Below, one piece after another: positions 31,293 through 40,702 of a stretch of 53,930 nt of DNA. The stretch lies in the NCBI GenBank assembly GCA_017445845.1, contig JAFSRY010000047.1, positions 1 to 53,930 of the forward strand, in the 5' to 3' direction. This DNA is from Prevotella sp. GTDB taxonomy: Bacteria; Bacteroidota; Bacteroidia; Bacteroidales; Bacteroidaceae. The notes under the pieces were generated by a model. That model was not told the origin of the DNA and ran no database searches. It was given only the letters and a program-made list of their open reading frames with translations. A program made the translations under genes and the position numbers. Each line of letters begins with the position of its first letter. The first letter of the stretch is position 1.

Positions 31293-32222
31293 ATGGAAAA
31301 GGAAAGAATAGAGATTTTCAAGCGTCGCAGCTTTGGCGATAAGCTGAATGCCACCTTCGACTTTGTCAGGGAGAACTGGCGTCCGCTGTTTAAGTACATG
31401 ACTTACTTGCTGTTGCCCGTCAGCCTGGTGGCGGCATTCGGTATGCAGGGCTTGTCAAGCTTCTATTTCAACGCTGTCTTGGGGTCGTTGTCAGAAACTG
31501 CCGGCGATGCCTTTATGGAGTCGGAACTCTTTTCGATGGGCATTCAGTTTTTGCTGTTCATCGTGGCTTTCGGTTTCATGGGTATTCTCGAGGGCAGCAT
31601 TGTCTATGCCCTGATGAAACTCTACAGCGAGAGCCCCCATGGGCTTGAGGGCATCACCTTTGCTGATGTCAGGCCCTTGCTGAAACGCAACATCGGGCGG
31701 ATGGTGCTGATGGTGACAGTGTTTCTCTTCGTCTATATGCTGGCCGTAGGGGCGATGGTAGGACTGGCGGTGCTGAGTCCCGTGACACTGGTCATCACCA
31801 TTCCTGCGCTGATTGTCAGCATCCTTCCTTTGTCATTGTGGACACCCGCCTATCTGCTCGAAGACCTCTCGTTGTGGTCGTCGCTGGCCAAGGCCCTGCG
31901 GTTGGGGTTTGCCACATGGGGCGGCATCTTAGGTATCACCATCGTCATCGGCATCCTCGTCAACATTGCCTCGACGGTCGTCCAGCTGCCGTTCTTCATC
32001 GTGGCGATAGTGAAAGGCTTCCTCTTCACCTCGGATGACGGCGGTCCTACGGTGTGGATTGACTTCCTGAGCTACCTCTCTTCCATTCTCATGCTCTATG
32101 GAAGCATGTTGATTTCCTCACTCTCGTTGATTGCACTCGCCTATCAGTATGGCCATGCCTGCGATAAGGTTGACGGTGTCTCGATAGACCTCGACATCAA
32201 ACATTTCGACGAAAAAGAATAA
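31293..32222 (+). CDS. Polytopic membrane protein of the MoxR cluster
   Basis: 309 residues from ATG 31293; the longer frame would translate the C/G-rich repeat (PSLGGAGGGP). A cytoplasmic start (RIEIFKRRSFGDKLNATFDF) is followed by about six hydrophobic spans, including YLLLPVSLVAAFGM, IQFLLFIVAFGFMGILEG, LMVTVFLFVYMLAVGAMV and LGITIVIGILVNIAS. The family is not one I can name, but position between SpoIIM and DUF4129 is typical for Bacteroidetes. The plan resembles DUF4013- or glycerophosphodiester-membrane-domain-like proteins. No catalytic residues are obvious. Confidence 0.75.
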   Translation: MEKERIEIFKRRSFGDKLNATFDFVRENWRPLFKYMTYLLLPVSLVAAFGMQGLSSFYFNAVLGSLSETAGDAFMESELFSMGIQFLLFIVAFGFMGILEGSIVYALMKLYSESPHGLEGITFADVRPLLKRNIGRMVLMVTVFLFVYMLAVGAMVGLAVLSPVTLVITIPALIVSILPLSLWTPAYLLEDLSLWSSLAKALRLGFATWGGILGITIVIGILVNIASTVVQLPFFIVAIVKGFLFTSDDGGPTVWIDFLSYLSSILMLYGSMLISSLSLIALAYQYGHACDKVDGVSIDLDIKHFDEKE

Positions 32223-32307
32223 AAAAAGTTATTCAACTTTCTGAAGTAGATAAGTAGTCAGTAGTTAAGCCAAATGACTGTGTGGTGGAAGGCAGCCGAT
32301 AGAAGTA

Positions 32308-32928
32308 ATGTCCAACGATAGCATCAGCGTAGACTCCGTTCTGTTGCAGCAGTTGCAAGCTGACGAACGCTATGAGTACAGCCGCGACCTGTTGCAGGTC
32401 GACCGGGAGAGTGTGCTCTCTTGGCTCATGCGCACCCTGCGCCGGTGGATGAATGAGTTGTTCAACTCTGAACCGATGGAGAACATGGGTGAGTGGCTGT
32501 GGCCGGTTGTGGCGGTAGTGCTGTTGGCTGCCGTCGCCGCCTTCCTCTATTGGCGCCGCCATTCGTTGTTCGGTTCGGCAAGAACTGTGGAGAACCACGA
32601 TGCTGATGCTATTGAGGATACCATCTATGGCATCGACTTCCCCTCGGCCATCGCTGCGGCTCAAAGCCAGCGGCAGTGGAACGAAGTGGTACGGCTGGTC
32701 TACTTGCAGACGCTGAAGGCCCTGACCGATGCCAACCGTATTCAGTGGCGACCCTATAAGACACCGTCGCAATATCTTCATGAGGTGACCGGCGACGACT
32801 TCCGGGTCTTTACCTGTCATTTCCTGCGGGTGCGCTACGGTGGCTTCCCTGCCGACGAAGCCCTCTGCCAGGCGATGGCAGCTTTGCAGAGGGCCATAGA
32901 GAAAGGAGGTGAGACCGATGAAAGATAA
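32308..32928 (+). CDS. DUF4129-domain protein
   Basis: 206 residues with one membrane span (WLWPVVAVVLLAAVAAFLYW, about 64-83). The N-terminal part (YEYSRDLLQVDRESVLSWL) is extracytoplasmic; the C-terminal domain with AIAAAQSQRQWNEVVRLVYLQTLKAL and WRPYKTPSQYLHEV is DUF4129, seen next to MoxR ATPases and transglutaminase-like proteins. The C-terminus (EKGGETDER) overlaps the next gene, whose strong ribosome site lies inside this frame. The 85-base gap before it holds no recognised signal. Confidence 0.8.
   Translation: MSNDSISVDSVLLQQLQADERYEYSRDLLQVDRESVLSWLMRTLRRWMNELFNSEPMENMGEWLWPVVAVVLLAAVAAFLYWRRHSLFGSARTVENHDADAIEDTIYGIDFPSAIAAAQSQRQWNEVVRLVYLQTLKALTDANRIQWRPYKTPSQYLHEVTGDDFRVFTCHFLRVRYGGFPADEALCQAMAALQRAIEKGGETDER
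32902..32912 (+). promoter_or_regulatory. Strong Shine-Dalgarno site, rare for this lineage
   Basis: AAAGGAGGTGA, a near-perfect anti-SD match, sits five bases before ATG 32918 and within the last codons of the DUF4129 gene. It favours ATG 32918 over the earlier in-frame start at 32909. Confidence 0.7.
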
Positions 32929-34267
32929 CACTCGCTTTATCCTTGGCATCGTCGCCTTCCTCGTGCTCGTCTTTGTCCTGATGCTACAGATGCCCAGGCA
33001 GTTTAACTGGTCCATGTCGTTCCATCACGACAGCGACCAGCCCTTCGGCTGCAAGCTCTTCGACCAGTTGATGGAGGCTTCGCTGCCCAATGGCTATGAG
33101 GTCAGCCAAAAGACGTTCCCCATGCTCGTGAGGGAGAAAGACAGCCTGCAAGAAGACCGGTCGTACCTTGTCTTCAGCACCGACTATTCGTTCTGCTCTG
33201 ACAGCCTGACCATTGCGAAGCTGTTCCAACTGGCACGAAGCGGCGATAAGATTTTCCTTCTCTGCCAGGAGTTAAGCGGATTGTTGTCGGACAGCCTCTT
33301 TATAGGTAACCTCAATTATAACTGGTTTTCGCTGCATAATTTCAGGACTGCCAAGGATGTCGACACCATCTATTGGCACCGTGAACTTCCTGATACGACG
33401 CATCGGTATGTCGTTCCCGAGGTGCTGATACCGGGGGCGTTCTCTTATGAACCCACCCGACATGTCGTTGACAGCACCTCCTGTCAAGATGAAGACGGAG
33501 ACTCTGTCGTTCTGAATTATATCTACGAGGACGACCCCGAACCCCATCCGTGTGACACGCTGATGTCTACCTTCGTAGACAGATGGGATTCAGATATTCA
33601 GAATTATCGGAAAAAAGAGGCTGCGGTCCTCGTCCACTATTCCATAGGGGAAGGTGACATCTATGTCAGTACGATGAATCTGATCTTCACCAACTATGGG
33701 ATGCTCGAAGGCTACGACCGGCTGATCTTCGATGTAATGCCGCTGATAGCCGACCGCCCCGTGGTGAGGTTGGAAAGCTATATAAAGACGGACAGCATGT
33801 GGATGAACGAGATGTCGCCCACGCGTCATTTCCTCGCTCATCCGCCGTTGAAGTGGGCTTTGCGGCTGACCGTGCTTGCCATCGTTCTCTTCATGGTCTT
33901 CACCGCACGGCGCCGGCAACGCATAGAACCCGTCGTGGAGGTACCAAAGAACCGACAGATGGAGTTCATACAACTCATAGGTACCCTCTACCACCAACGG
34001 CACGACAATGCCGACCTCGTCAGCAAGAAATATAAATATTTCGCGGAGGAAGTGCGCCGGCTCACGGGGATTGACATCACCGATGAAGCCGACGACGAAC
34101 ATGTCATCAGTGCACTCGCCGAGAAAACAGGACTCAGCCAAGGCGACGTGAAGAGCATTCTGCTGCGGTCGCGGCTGGCAGCCCAACGTTCTCAGAATAT
34201 GGACGACCGCATGATGTGCTTCTATATTGATGAGATGAACCGAATGATGGAAAAGTTGACTAAATGA
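32918..34267 (+). CDS. DUF4350-domain protein
   Basis: 449 residues from ATG 32918. A single N-terminal span (FILGIVAFLVLVFVLML) anchors it. The first half, with DQPFGCKLFDQLMEASLPNG and DRSYLVFSTDYSF, has the GAT-like fold expected for DUF4350, a domain regularly found beside MoxR and DUF58 genes. A second span lies near 312-330 (LRLTVLAIVLFMVFTARRRQ), followed by a cytoplasmic helical tail (FIQLIGTLYHQRHDNADLV). It presumably forms a complex with the MoxR ATPase and neighbouring membrane proteins. Function unknown. Confidence 0.78.
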   Translation: MKDNTRFILGIVAFLVLVFVLMLQMPRQFNWSMSFHHDSDQPFGCKLFDQLMEASLPNGYEVSQKTFPMLVREKDSLQEDRSYLVFSTDYSFCSDSLTIAKLFQLARSGDKIFLLCQELSGLLSDSLFIGNLNYNWFSLHNFRTAKDVDTIYWHRELPDTTHRYVVPEVLIPGAFSYEPTRHVVDSTSCQDEDGDSVVLNYIYEDDPEPHPCDTLMSTFVDRWDSDIQNYRKKEAAVLVHYSIGEGDIYVSTMNLIFTNYGMLEGYDRLIFDVMPLIADRPVVRLESYIKTDSMWMNEMSPTRHFLAHPPLKWALRLTVLAIVLFMVFTARRRQRIEPVVEVPKNRQMEFIQLIGTLYHQRHDNADLVSKKYKYFAEEVRRLTGIDITDEADDEHVISALAEKTGLSQGDVKSILLRSRLAAQRSQNMDDRMMCFYIDEMNRMMEKLTK

Positions 34268-34268
34268 G

Positions 34269-34338
34269 ATTACTCATGGCCTGCCAAAGCCTCCACAAAC
34301 CGGCAGGCACTCCCCTCCTTGGGAGGGGAAGGGGGAGG
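34269..34338. repeat. 70-bp repeat in the moxR leader
   Basis: 69 of 70 bases match 31213-31282. It starts two bases after the DUF4350 stop codon and ends 11 bases before the moxR start, filling the whole intergenic gap. Its CCCCTCC-TTG-GGAGGGG hairpin could terminate, attenuate or protect the operon RNA at two points. Confidence 0.88.
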
Positions 34339-34349
34339 CTCCCTAAAAA

Positions 34350-35312
34350 ATGGAAACAAGAACAGACCTTACGCTTTTTGCCGAAAAGATGCAGGCACTG
34401 AAAAGTCAGATCAGGAAAATCATCGTCGGACAGGAGCAAGCTGTCGACCTCGTACTCACAGCCATTCTTGCCGACGGTCACGTCCTCATCGAGGGCGTGC
34501 CGGGCGTCGCCAAGACCCTCTTGGCACGACTCGTCAGCCGATTGATTGACGCCCGTTTCTCGCGCATTCAGTTCACGCCCGACCTGATGCCCAGTGATGT
34601 GCTCGGAACGACCGTCTTCAATGTAAAGACTTCCAACTTCGACTTCCATCAGGGGCCGGTCTTCGCCAATGTCGTCTTGGTCGACGAAATCAACCGTGCT
34701 CCTGCCAAGACACAGGCGGCACTCTTTGAAGTCATGGAGGAAAGGCAAGTGACCGTCGACGGCACCACCCATCGTATGGACCCGCTCTACACCATCCTGG
34801 CGACCCAGAACCCCGTAGAACAGGAGGGCACCTATAGGCTGCCGGAAGCACAGCTCGACCGCTTCCTCATGAAGATAACGATGGGCTATCCGCCAGTGGA
34901 GGAGGAAGTGGAAGTGTTGCGGCGACATCAGCAACACGCGGCCTTCACGCGTCTCGACGACATCCAGCCGGTCATTTCTCACGATGAACTCTTGCAGCTG
35001 AGACAACTCATTGACAGCGTCATCGTAGAAGAGTCGCTCTTGCGATATGTGGCAGAGATTGTCAGTCAGACACGAAACTCAAGGGCGGTCCAACTCGGTG
35101 CTTCGCCCCGTGCCTCGGTAGCCATCATGCAGGCTTCAAAGGCTTATGCGCTGCTGCAGGGACGCGACTTCGTGACTCCTGACGACATCAAGACCATCGC
35201 ACCCCATGTGCTCCACCATCGTATCATCCTCACGGCTGAAGCTGAAATGGAAGGCTATACGCCCATCAAGGTCGCACAGCGACTCATTGACAAAGTGGAA
35301 GTTCCGAAGTAA
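34350..35312 (+). CDS. moxR: MoxR-family AAA+ ATPase
   Basis: 320 residues. Walker A GVPGVAKTLLARLV, sensor and Walker B region VVLVDEINRAPAKTQAALFE, VMEERQVTVDG, and LATQNPVEQEGTYRLPEAQLDRF are diagnostic. MoxR ATPases act as chaperones, often to insert metals or remodel envelope complexes, with a DUF58/VWA partner encoded next door, as here. Starts at ATG 34350; the next gene begins eight bases after its stop. All ATPase residues are intact. Confidence 0.95.
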   Translation: METRTDLTLFAEKMQALKSQIRKIIVGQEQAVDLVLTAILADGHVLIEGVPGVAKTLLARLVSRLIDARFSRIQFTPDLMPSDVLGTTVFNVKTSNFDFHQGPVFANVVLVDEINRAPAKTQAALFEVMEERQVTVDGTTHRMDPLYTILATQNPVEQEGTYRLPEAQLDRFLMKITMGYPPVEEEVEVLRRHQQHAAFTRLDDIQPVISHDELLQLRQLIDSVIVEESLLRYVAEIVSQTRNSRAVQLGASPRASVAIMQASKAYALLQGRDFVTPDDIKTIAPHVLHHRIILTAEAEMEGYTPIKVAQRLIDKVEVPK

Positions 35313-35320
35313 TCGCTATC

Positions 35321-36622
35321 GTGTTTCTGACTCATCGCTTCTATATCGTCTTCGCCATCGTCATCCTGCTCATTGGCAGCGGCTATTGGTGGCTTCCCCT
35401 CTTCACGGTGGGGCGGCTGGCTCTTGCACTCTTTGCGCTGGCGGTTCTCATCGACATTACATTATTATATATGAAGAGTGGCATCGAGGCCGGGCGCTAC
35501 ATGGCCGACCGCTTTTCTAATGGCGATTGGAACCATGTACGCATCGACATTCAGAATTCCTATCCATTCCCAACCCGGCTGACCGTGATGGATGAGGCAC
35601 CGCCTTTTGAAAAGAAAGGTGGAGAAACATCATGGGACAAGGCCCTTTCGTCAGTCCTCCATTACTATCGGCCCACCCGGCGGGGAGCCTATCAGTTCGG
35701 CTACATCCGCATCTTCGTGCAGACACGCCTTGGACTCGTCGAACGTCGCTATACCTGCGGACAGCCGCAGGAGGTGAAGGTCTATCCGTCGTACCTCATG
35801 TTGCGCAAGTATGAACTTTTGGCCCACAGCAACCGGTTGAGTGAGCTTGGTCTGAAGCGCATCCGACGCATCGGTCATGACACGGAGTTTGAACAGATTC
35901 GAGACTATGTGCAGGGCGACGACTTCCGGACCATCAACTGGCGCGCCACTGCCCGTCGCAGTCAGCTGATGGTGAATGTCTTTCAGGACGAACGCTCACA
36001 GCACATTTTCTCGGTCATCGACAAGGGAAGAGTCATGCAGCAGGCCTTCCGCGGGATGACGCTCTTCGACTATGCCATCAATGCCTCGTTGGTGCTCTCG
36101 TATGTGGCCATGCATCGGGAAGATAAAGCGGGTTTGCTGACTTTCAGCAACACCCTCGACACCTACCTGCCAGCTCAACGAAGCCCCGGACACATGCAGG
36201 AAATCCTTGAGAGTCTTTATGCTCAGCAGACCGACTTTGGCGAGACCGACTATTCGGTCTTAATAGATCATGTCGTCAGACATGTGTCTAAGCGTTCGCT
36301 ACTCATCCTCTATACCAGTTTCGCAACGGCCGCCGCCATGCGTCGCCAGCTGCCCTATATGCTTCAACTTTCCCGATGGCATCGGGTGCTGGTCGTGTTC
36401 TTCCAGGACGAGGAATTGCGGCAGTATACCCACGAGAAGGCGACAACAGCCGAAGATTACTATCGGCATGTCATAGCAGAGAAGACTCTTTATGAGCAAC
36501 GGCTGATTGTCAGTCAGCTGCAACAGCATGGAATTCTTGCGCTGCTGACAACACCTGACCAACTCTCGGTAAACGTTATCAATAAATACCTTGAGCTGAA
36601 ACAGACCAACCGCGTTACTTGA
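35321..36622 (+). CDS. DUF58 (VWA-like) protein, MoxR partner
   Basis: 433 residues from GTG 35321. Two N-terminal spans (IVFAIVILLIGSGYWWLPLF and LALALFALAVLIDITLLYM) precede a beta domain and the DUF58 signature EFEQIRDYVQGDDFRTINWRATA followed by LMVNVFQDERSQHIF..ID, the start of a von Willebrand A-like fold. Later FDYAINASLVLSYVAMHRED fits the same domain. DUF58 proteins are regular partners of MoxR. Only 26 bases separate it from cysK, so cysK may be read through from here. Confidence 0.88.
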   Translation: MFLTHRFYIVFAIVILLIGSGYWWLPLFTVGRLALALFALAVLIDITLLYMKSGIEAGRYMADRFSNGDWNHVRIDIQNSYPFPTRLTVMDEAPPFEKKGGETSWDKALSSVLHYYRPTRRGAYQFGYIRIFVQTRLGLVERRYTCGQPQEVKVYPSYLMLRKYELLAHSNRLSELGLKRIRRIGHDTEFEQIRDYVQGDDFRTINWRATARRSQLMVNVFQDERSQHIFSVIDKGRVMQQAFRGMTLFDYAINASLVLSYVAMHREDKAGLLTFSNTLDTYLPAQRSPGHMQEILESLYAQQTDFGETDYSVLIDHVVRHVSKRSLLILYTSFATAAAMRRQLPYMLQLSRWHRVLVVFFQDEELRQYTHEKATTAEDYYRHVIAEKTLYEQRLIVSQLQQHGILALLTTPDQLSVNVINKYLELKQTNRVT

Positions 36623-36648
36623 TAAAACAATGATAACAGATAAAAATT

Positions 36649-37596
36649 ATGAAGAAAATAGCAAAGCAACTGACCGACCTCATCGGCCGCACCCCACTCC
36701 TTGAGTTGGGAAAGTTTTCTGCATCGCAAGGTCTCGAAAAACCCTTGATCGCCAAGGTGGAGTTCTTTAATCCTGGTGGTAGCGTCAAAGACCGTGTCGG
36801 ACTTGCCATGATTGAGGATGCCGAACAACAGGGCATCTTGAAGCCTGGTGCTACCATCATCGAACCGACCAGTGGGAACACGGGCGTGGGACTCGCCCTC
36901 GTCTCTGCCGTCAAAGGTTACCACCTCATCCTCACCATGCCCGAGACGATGAGCATAGAACGGCGTAACCTTGTGAAGGCTTATGGTGCCGAGGTTCGGC
37001 TTACTCCAGGGAAAGACGGAATGCCGGGAGCCATCAGGGCTGCACAACAACTGAAGGACAGCATCCCCGGTGCGGTTATCCTGCAGCAGTTTGAAAACCA
37101 AGCCAACCCAACCCGTCATTACGAAACGACGGGTGTGGAGATTTGGGAGGATACCGATGGGCAGGTCGACATCTTCGTGGCTGGCGTCGGCACCGGCGGA
37201 ACCGTCTCGGGTGTGGGCCGTCGCCTGAAAGAGCTGAACCCGAACGTGAAGATTATCGCCGTGGAACCTCTCTCGTCACCCGTATTGAACGGCGGACAGA
37301 GCGGGCCGCACAAGATACAGGGCATTGGTGCCGGCTTTATTCCCAAAACCTACGATGGAGATGTTGTTGACGAAGTCATCGATGTCGATAACGACGATGC
37401 CATCCGCACGGGGCGTCAGCTGGCACGGCAGGAAGGCCTCCTTGTCGGTATATCGGCCGGAGCCGCAGCCTTTGCCGCTGCGCAGGTGGCAGCCCGACCG
37501 GAGAACAAGGGAAAGAACATCGTCGTCCTCTTGCCCGACACTGGCGAGCGATACCTTTCCACCGTGCTCTATGCCTTCGATGAATATCCGCTCTAA
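36649..37596 (+). CDS. cysK: Cysteine synthase (O-acetylserine sulfhydrylase)
   Basis: 315 residues. [11 protein letters not shown] contains the PLP-binding Lys47; [12 protein letters not shown] binds the substrate carboxylate; [15 protein letters not shown] is the PLP phosphate loop. It makes cysteine from O-acetylserine and sulfide in the cytoplasm. Length is standard. It follows the DUF58 gene closely but has no functional tie to that cluster; no serine acetyltransferase gene is visible in the window. 24 bases to the helicase gene. Confidence 0.95.
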   Translation: MKKIAKQLTDLIGRTPLLELGKFSASQGLEKPLIAKVEFFNPGGSVKDRVGLAMIEDAEQQGILKPGATIIEPTSGNTGVGLALVSAVKGYHLILTMPETMSIERRNLVKAYGAEVRLTPGKDGMPGAIRAAQQLKDSIPGAVILQQFENQANPTRHYETTGVEIWEDTDGQVDIFVAGVGTGGTVSGVGRRLKELNPNVKIIAVEPLSSPVLNGGQSGPHKIQGIGAGFIPKTYDGDVVDEVIDVDNDDAIRTGRQLARQEGLLVGISAGAAAFAAAQVAARPENKGKNIVVLLPDTGERYLSTVLYAFDEYPL

Positions 37597-37620
37597 GAAA
37601 AAATGAGACTCTGAGGTTTG

Positions 37621-39534
37621 ATGAACACTTATAACCCGATATTGGAACTGCAACGGCAGCGGATGCTGCTGCAACTGGAGTACGTTGCCGAGAAAGAAGC
37701 ATTTGCGACGATGACCGAAACCTTCGGCATTGAACGCAGGGTGCGTCGTGGCGATGCATGGCTCAACGTGCGCATCGGAAAATGCTACTATAATTCATTG
37801 AACCAAAGAGTTGTAGAGGTGTTACGGACACAAGACCAGGACATCGAGCACAACTTTGAGTTCGGACGTCCTGTGGCGATAGGACAGGAGAGTGGCGGCG
37901 GTGAAGGCGCGAAGGGTTCCATACAGCGGAACATCATTACCGGAACGGTGTCGTTTGTCGACGGCGACCGTATGGTGGTCGTCATCCCCGACAAGACCGA
38001 TGTGTTGGCACTGCAGGCGGCAGAGCATCTTTTCGTACAGCTGTCGTTCGACGAAACCAGCTATCGGACGATGTTCGATGCCTTGGAGCGTGTCATGCGT
38101 TCGCGAGGTAACCGTCTGGCTTACCTTCGTGACCTGTTCTACACGAAGCAGCAGGCAGAAACCTTCAGTTTCGGCGACATCCGCTTTCCCTGGCTCAATG
38201 CCACGCAGGAACGGGCAGTCAATGAGGTGCTTCGTGCCAAGGATGTAGCCGTCGTTCACGGGCCGCCGGGAACGGGCAAGACCACGACTCTTGTCGAAGC
38301 CATCCACGAAACACTGCGCCGCGAGAGTCAGGTGCTGGTCTGTGCACAGTCGAACATGGCTGTCGACTGGATTAGCGAACGGCTTGTTGACCGAGGCATC
38401 AACGTGCTTCGCATCGGCAATCCCGTCCGGGTTGACGACAAGATGCTGTCGTTCACCTATGAGCGTCGCTTTGAAGCTCACAATGACTATCCGCAGCTAT
38501 GGGCGCTCCGCAAGGCCATCCGGGAACTGCGCAGCCGTAAGGCCCGTCGGGATGAGCGTTATCATCAGAAGTTGGAAAGCCTGAAGGGCCGTGCCGCCGA
38601 ACTGGAAATCCGTATCAACGCCGAACTGTTCGGTGAAGCGCGCGTCATCGCCTCGACCCTCGTCGGCTCTGCCCATCGACTCTTGGAGGGTATGAAGTTC
38701 GCGACCCTTTTCATTGATGAGGCGGCACAGGCGATGGAGGCAGCCTGCTGGATTCCCATCCGAAGAGCATCGCGAGTGATATTTGCCGGCGACCACTGTC
38801 AGCTCCCGCCCACGGTGAAGAGTCCTGTGGCTTTGAAAGCCGGCTTGGGAAAAACCCTCATGGAACGCATCGTCGAGCAGAAACCCGAAGTGGTGACACT
38901 GTTGCGGATGCAGTATCGAATGAATGAGGAAATCATGCGGTTCTCCTCCGACTGGTTCTACGATGGTAAGGTGGAGTGTGCGCCCGAAGTTAAATATCGG
39001 GGCATCCTCGACTATGACGTGCCGATGGTGTGGAAGAGTGTAGAGGTTGAAGACGGCGACGTGGAGTGGAAAGAAGAGTTCATCGGTGCTTCCTTCGGTC
39101 GAATCAATAAGGAAGAAGCCGCCTTGACACTTGATACGCTTGAAGATTATTTCACGAAAATCGGCAAGCAACGCATCCTGGAGGAACGCATCGACGTCGG
39201 CATCATCTCGCCCTATAGGGCTCAGGTGCAATATCTGCGCAGCCTTGTCCGAAAACGGGCCTTCTTCAAACCCTTCCGGCATCTGATCTCGGTGAACACC
39301 GTCGACGGCTTCCAGGGTCAAGAGCGCGATGTCATCCTCATCTCTCTCGTTCGTTCGAACGACCAAGGGCAGATTGGTTTCCTTCGCGACCTGCGCCGAA
39401 TGAACGTCGCCATCACCCGAGCACGCATGAAACTTATCATCCTGGGCAATCCGCATACCCTCTGCCGCCATCCCTTCTACCGAAAGCTCTATGAATATGT
39501 GGAGGCAATGAACGGTGTCAGTGAAAGCCCATGA
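37621..39534 (+). CDS. UPF1/IGHMBP2-like superfamily 1 helicase
   Basis: 637 residues from ATG 37621 (TTG 37618 directly precedes it). The N-terminal 190 residues form a beta-barrel-type domain. Motif I GPPGTGKTTTLVEA is near residue 214, motif II FIDEAAQAME, motif III FAGDHCQLPPTV, then LRMQYRMNEEIM, VNTVDGFQGQERDVILISLV and MNVAITRARMKLIILG. These are SF1B DNA/RNA helicase motifs of the IGHMBP2/UPF1 kind, 5'-to-3' enzymes. It is likely soluble. Its cellular task in Bacteroidetes is not defined. Confidence 0.92.
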   Translation: MNTYNPILELQRQRMLLQLEYVAEKEAFATMTETFGIERRVRRGDAWLNVRIGKCYYNSLNQRVVEVLRTQDQDIEHNFEFGRPVAIGQESGGGEGAKGSIQRNIITGTVSFVDGDRMVVVIPDKTDVLALQAAEHLFVQLSFDETSYRTMFDALERVMRSRGNRLAYLRDLFYTKQQAETFSFGDIRFPWLNATQERAVNEVLRAKDVAVVHGPPGTGKTTTLVEAIHETLRRESQVLVCAQSNMAVDWISERLVDRGINVLRIGNPVRVDDKMLSFTYERRFEAHNDYPQLWALRKAIRELRSRKARRDERYHQKLESLKGRAAELEIRINAELFGEARVIASTLVGSAHRLLEGMKFATLFIDEAAQAMEAACWIPIRRASRVIFAGDHCQLPPTVKSPVALKAGLGKTLMERIVEQKPEVVTLLRMQYRMNEEIMRFSSDWFYDGKVECAPEVKYRGILDYDVPMVWKSVEVEDGDVEWKEEFIGASFGRINKEEAALTLDTLEDYFTKIGKQRILEERIDVGIISPYRAQVQYLRSLVRKRAFFKPFRHLISVNTVDGFQGQERDVILISLVRSNDQGQIGFLRDLRRMNVAITRARMKLIILGNPHTLCRHPFYRKLYEYVEAMNGVSESP

Positions 39535-39619
39535 ATATTTTTTGGAAGTTGCATACTAAAACATGAAAACAAGCGTTATTATATATAGAATAATGCTAAC
39601 CCACAAAAAACAAGCACCT

Positions 39620-40702
39620 ATGACAGAAAACAGCTACTGTGTGATATTGGCAGGAGGCAAAGGCCGTCGCCTATGGCCTTGCAGTCGCGAACAATATCCT
39701 AAGCAATTTATCGACTTCTTTGGTACGGGACGAACGCAGTTGCAACAGACTTTCGACCGCTTTGCCCGACTGTTGCCAGCCGATCATATCTACGTCAATA
39801 CAAACGAACGCTATGCAGACATTGTCAGAGAACAGCTGCCCGAACTGCCTGCCGACAACCTTTTGGCCGAACCTATCTATCGCAACACGGCACCGAGTGT
39901 AGCCTGGGCCAATCATCGCATCTGGCGAATGAATCCGCAGGCTGTCATCGTCGTGACGCCTTCCGACCAGACCATTCAAAACGATGAGGCCTTTGCCAAG
40001 AATATCATGGATGGTATTTCCATGGTCAGCCGCCACGATGTCTTCCTCACAATGGGCATCAAGCCCACGCGGCCGGAACCCGGTTACGGCTACATACAGC
40101 TGGGTGAGCAGGAGGAAGAGAATGTCTATCGTGTGCAGTCGTTTACGGAAAAGCCCGAGCGCGACTTTGCACGGATGTTCATTGAGAGTGGCGAGTTCTA
40201 TTGGAACACAGGCATCTTCCTTGCCAGTTCGAAAGTCCTTGTCGAGAGTTTCAGCGTCTTGCTTCCTTCGGTGTTGCGCCAGCTCATCAAGGAGATTCCC
40301 GACTGCAGCATCGAACAGGAGAATGCCTATATCCACGAGCACTTCCCCTCGTATCCCAACCTCTCCATTGACTACGGCATCCTTGAACGGGCAGACAATG
40401 TCTGTGTGATGAAATGTGACTTCGGCTGGGCCGATCTCGGTACCTGGCATGGTATCTATGAGGCGATGCAGAAAAGCGATGACGACAATGTCGTCGTCAA
40501 CTCGAAAGTCATCATTGAGAACTCAAAGAACAACATCATCAAAATGCCCGAAGACCGTCTGGCAGTCATCGAAGGGCTGGAAGGATACATTGTTGCTGAG
40601 CACGACAACGTCCTGCTCATCTGCAAGAAAGAAGACTCTTCGGCCCTTGTCCGCAAGTATGCCAACGAGGTAGGCATCAAGTGCGGACCGGAATATGTCT
40701 GA
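39620..40702 (+). CDS. manC: Mannose-1-phosphate guanylyltransferase
   Basis: 360 residues from ATG 39620; earlier in-frame starts (39563) add a lysine-rich stretch unlike the family. VILAGGKGRRLWPCSREQYPK is the nucleotidyltransferase signature, EPIYRNTAPSVAWA and VVTPSDQTI follow, with FTEKPERDFA and FYWNTGIFL and FGWADLGTW. Makes GDP-mannose from mannose-1-phosphate and GTP for surface polysaccharide or glycoprotein sugars. No isomerase domain is fused; the chain ends after the left-handed beta-helix part. It overlaps the next gene by eight bases. Confidence 0.93.
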   Translation: MTENSYCVILAGGKGRRLWPCSREQYPKQFIDFFGTGRTQLQQTFDRFARLLPADHIYVNTNERYADIVREQLPELPADNLLAEPIYRNTAPSVAWANHRIWRMNPQAVIVVTPSDQTIQNDEAFAKNIMDGISMVSRHDVFLTMGIKPTRPEPGYGYIQLGEQEEENVYRVQSFTEKPERDFARMFIESGEFYWNTGIFLASSKVLVESFSVLLPSVLRQLIKEIPDCSIEQENAYIHEHFPSYPNLSIDYGILERADNVCVMKCDFGWADLGTWHGIYEAMQKSDDDNVVVNSKVIIENSKNNIIKMPEDRLAVIEGLEGYIVAEHDNVLLICKKEDSSALVRKYANEVGIKCGPEYV

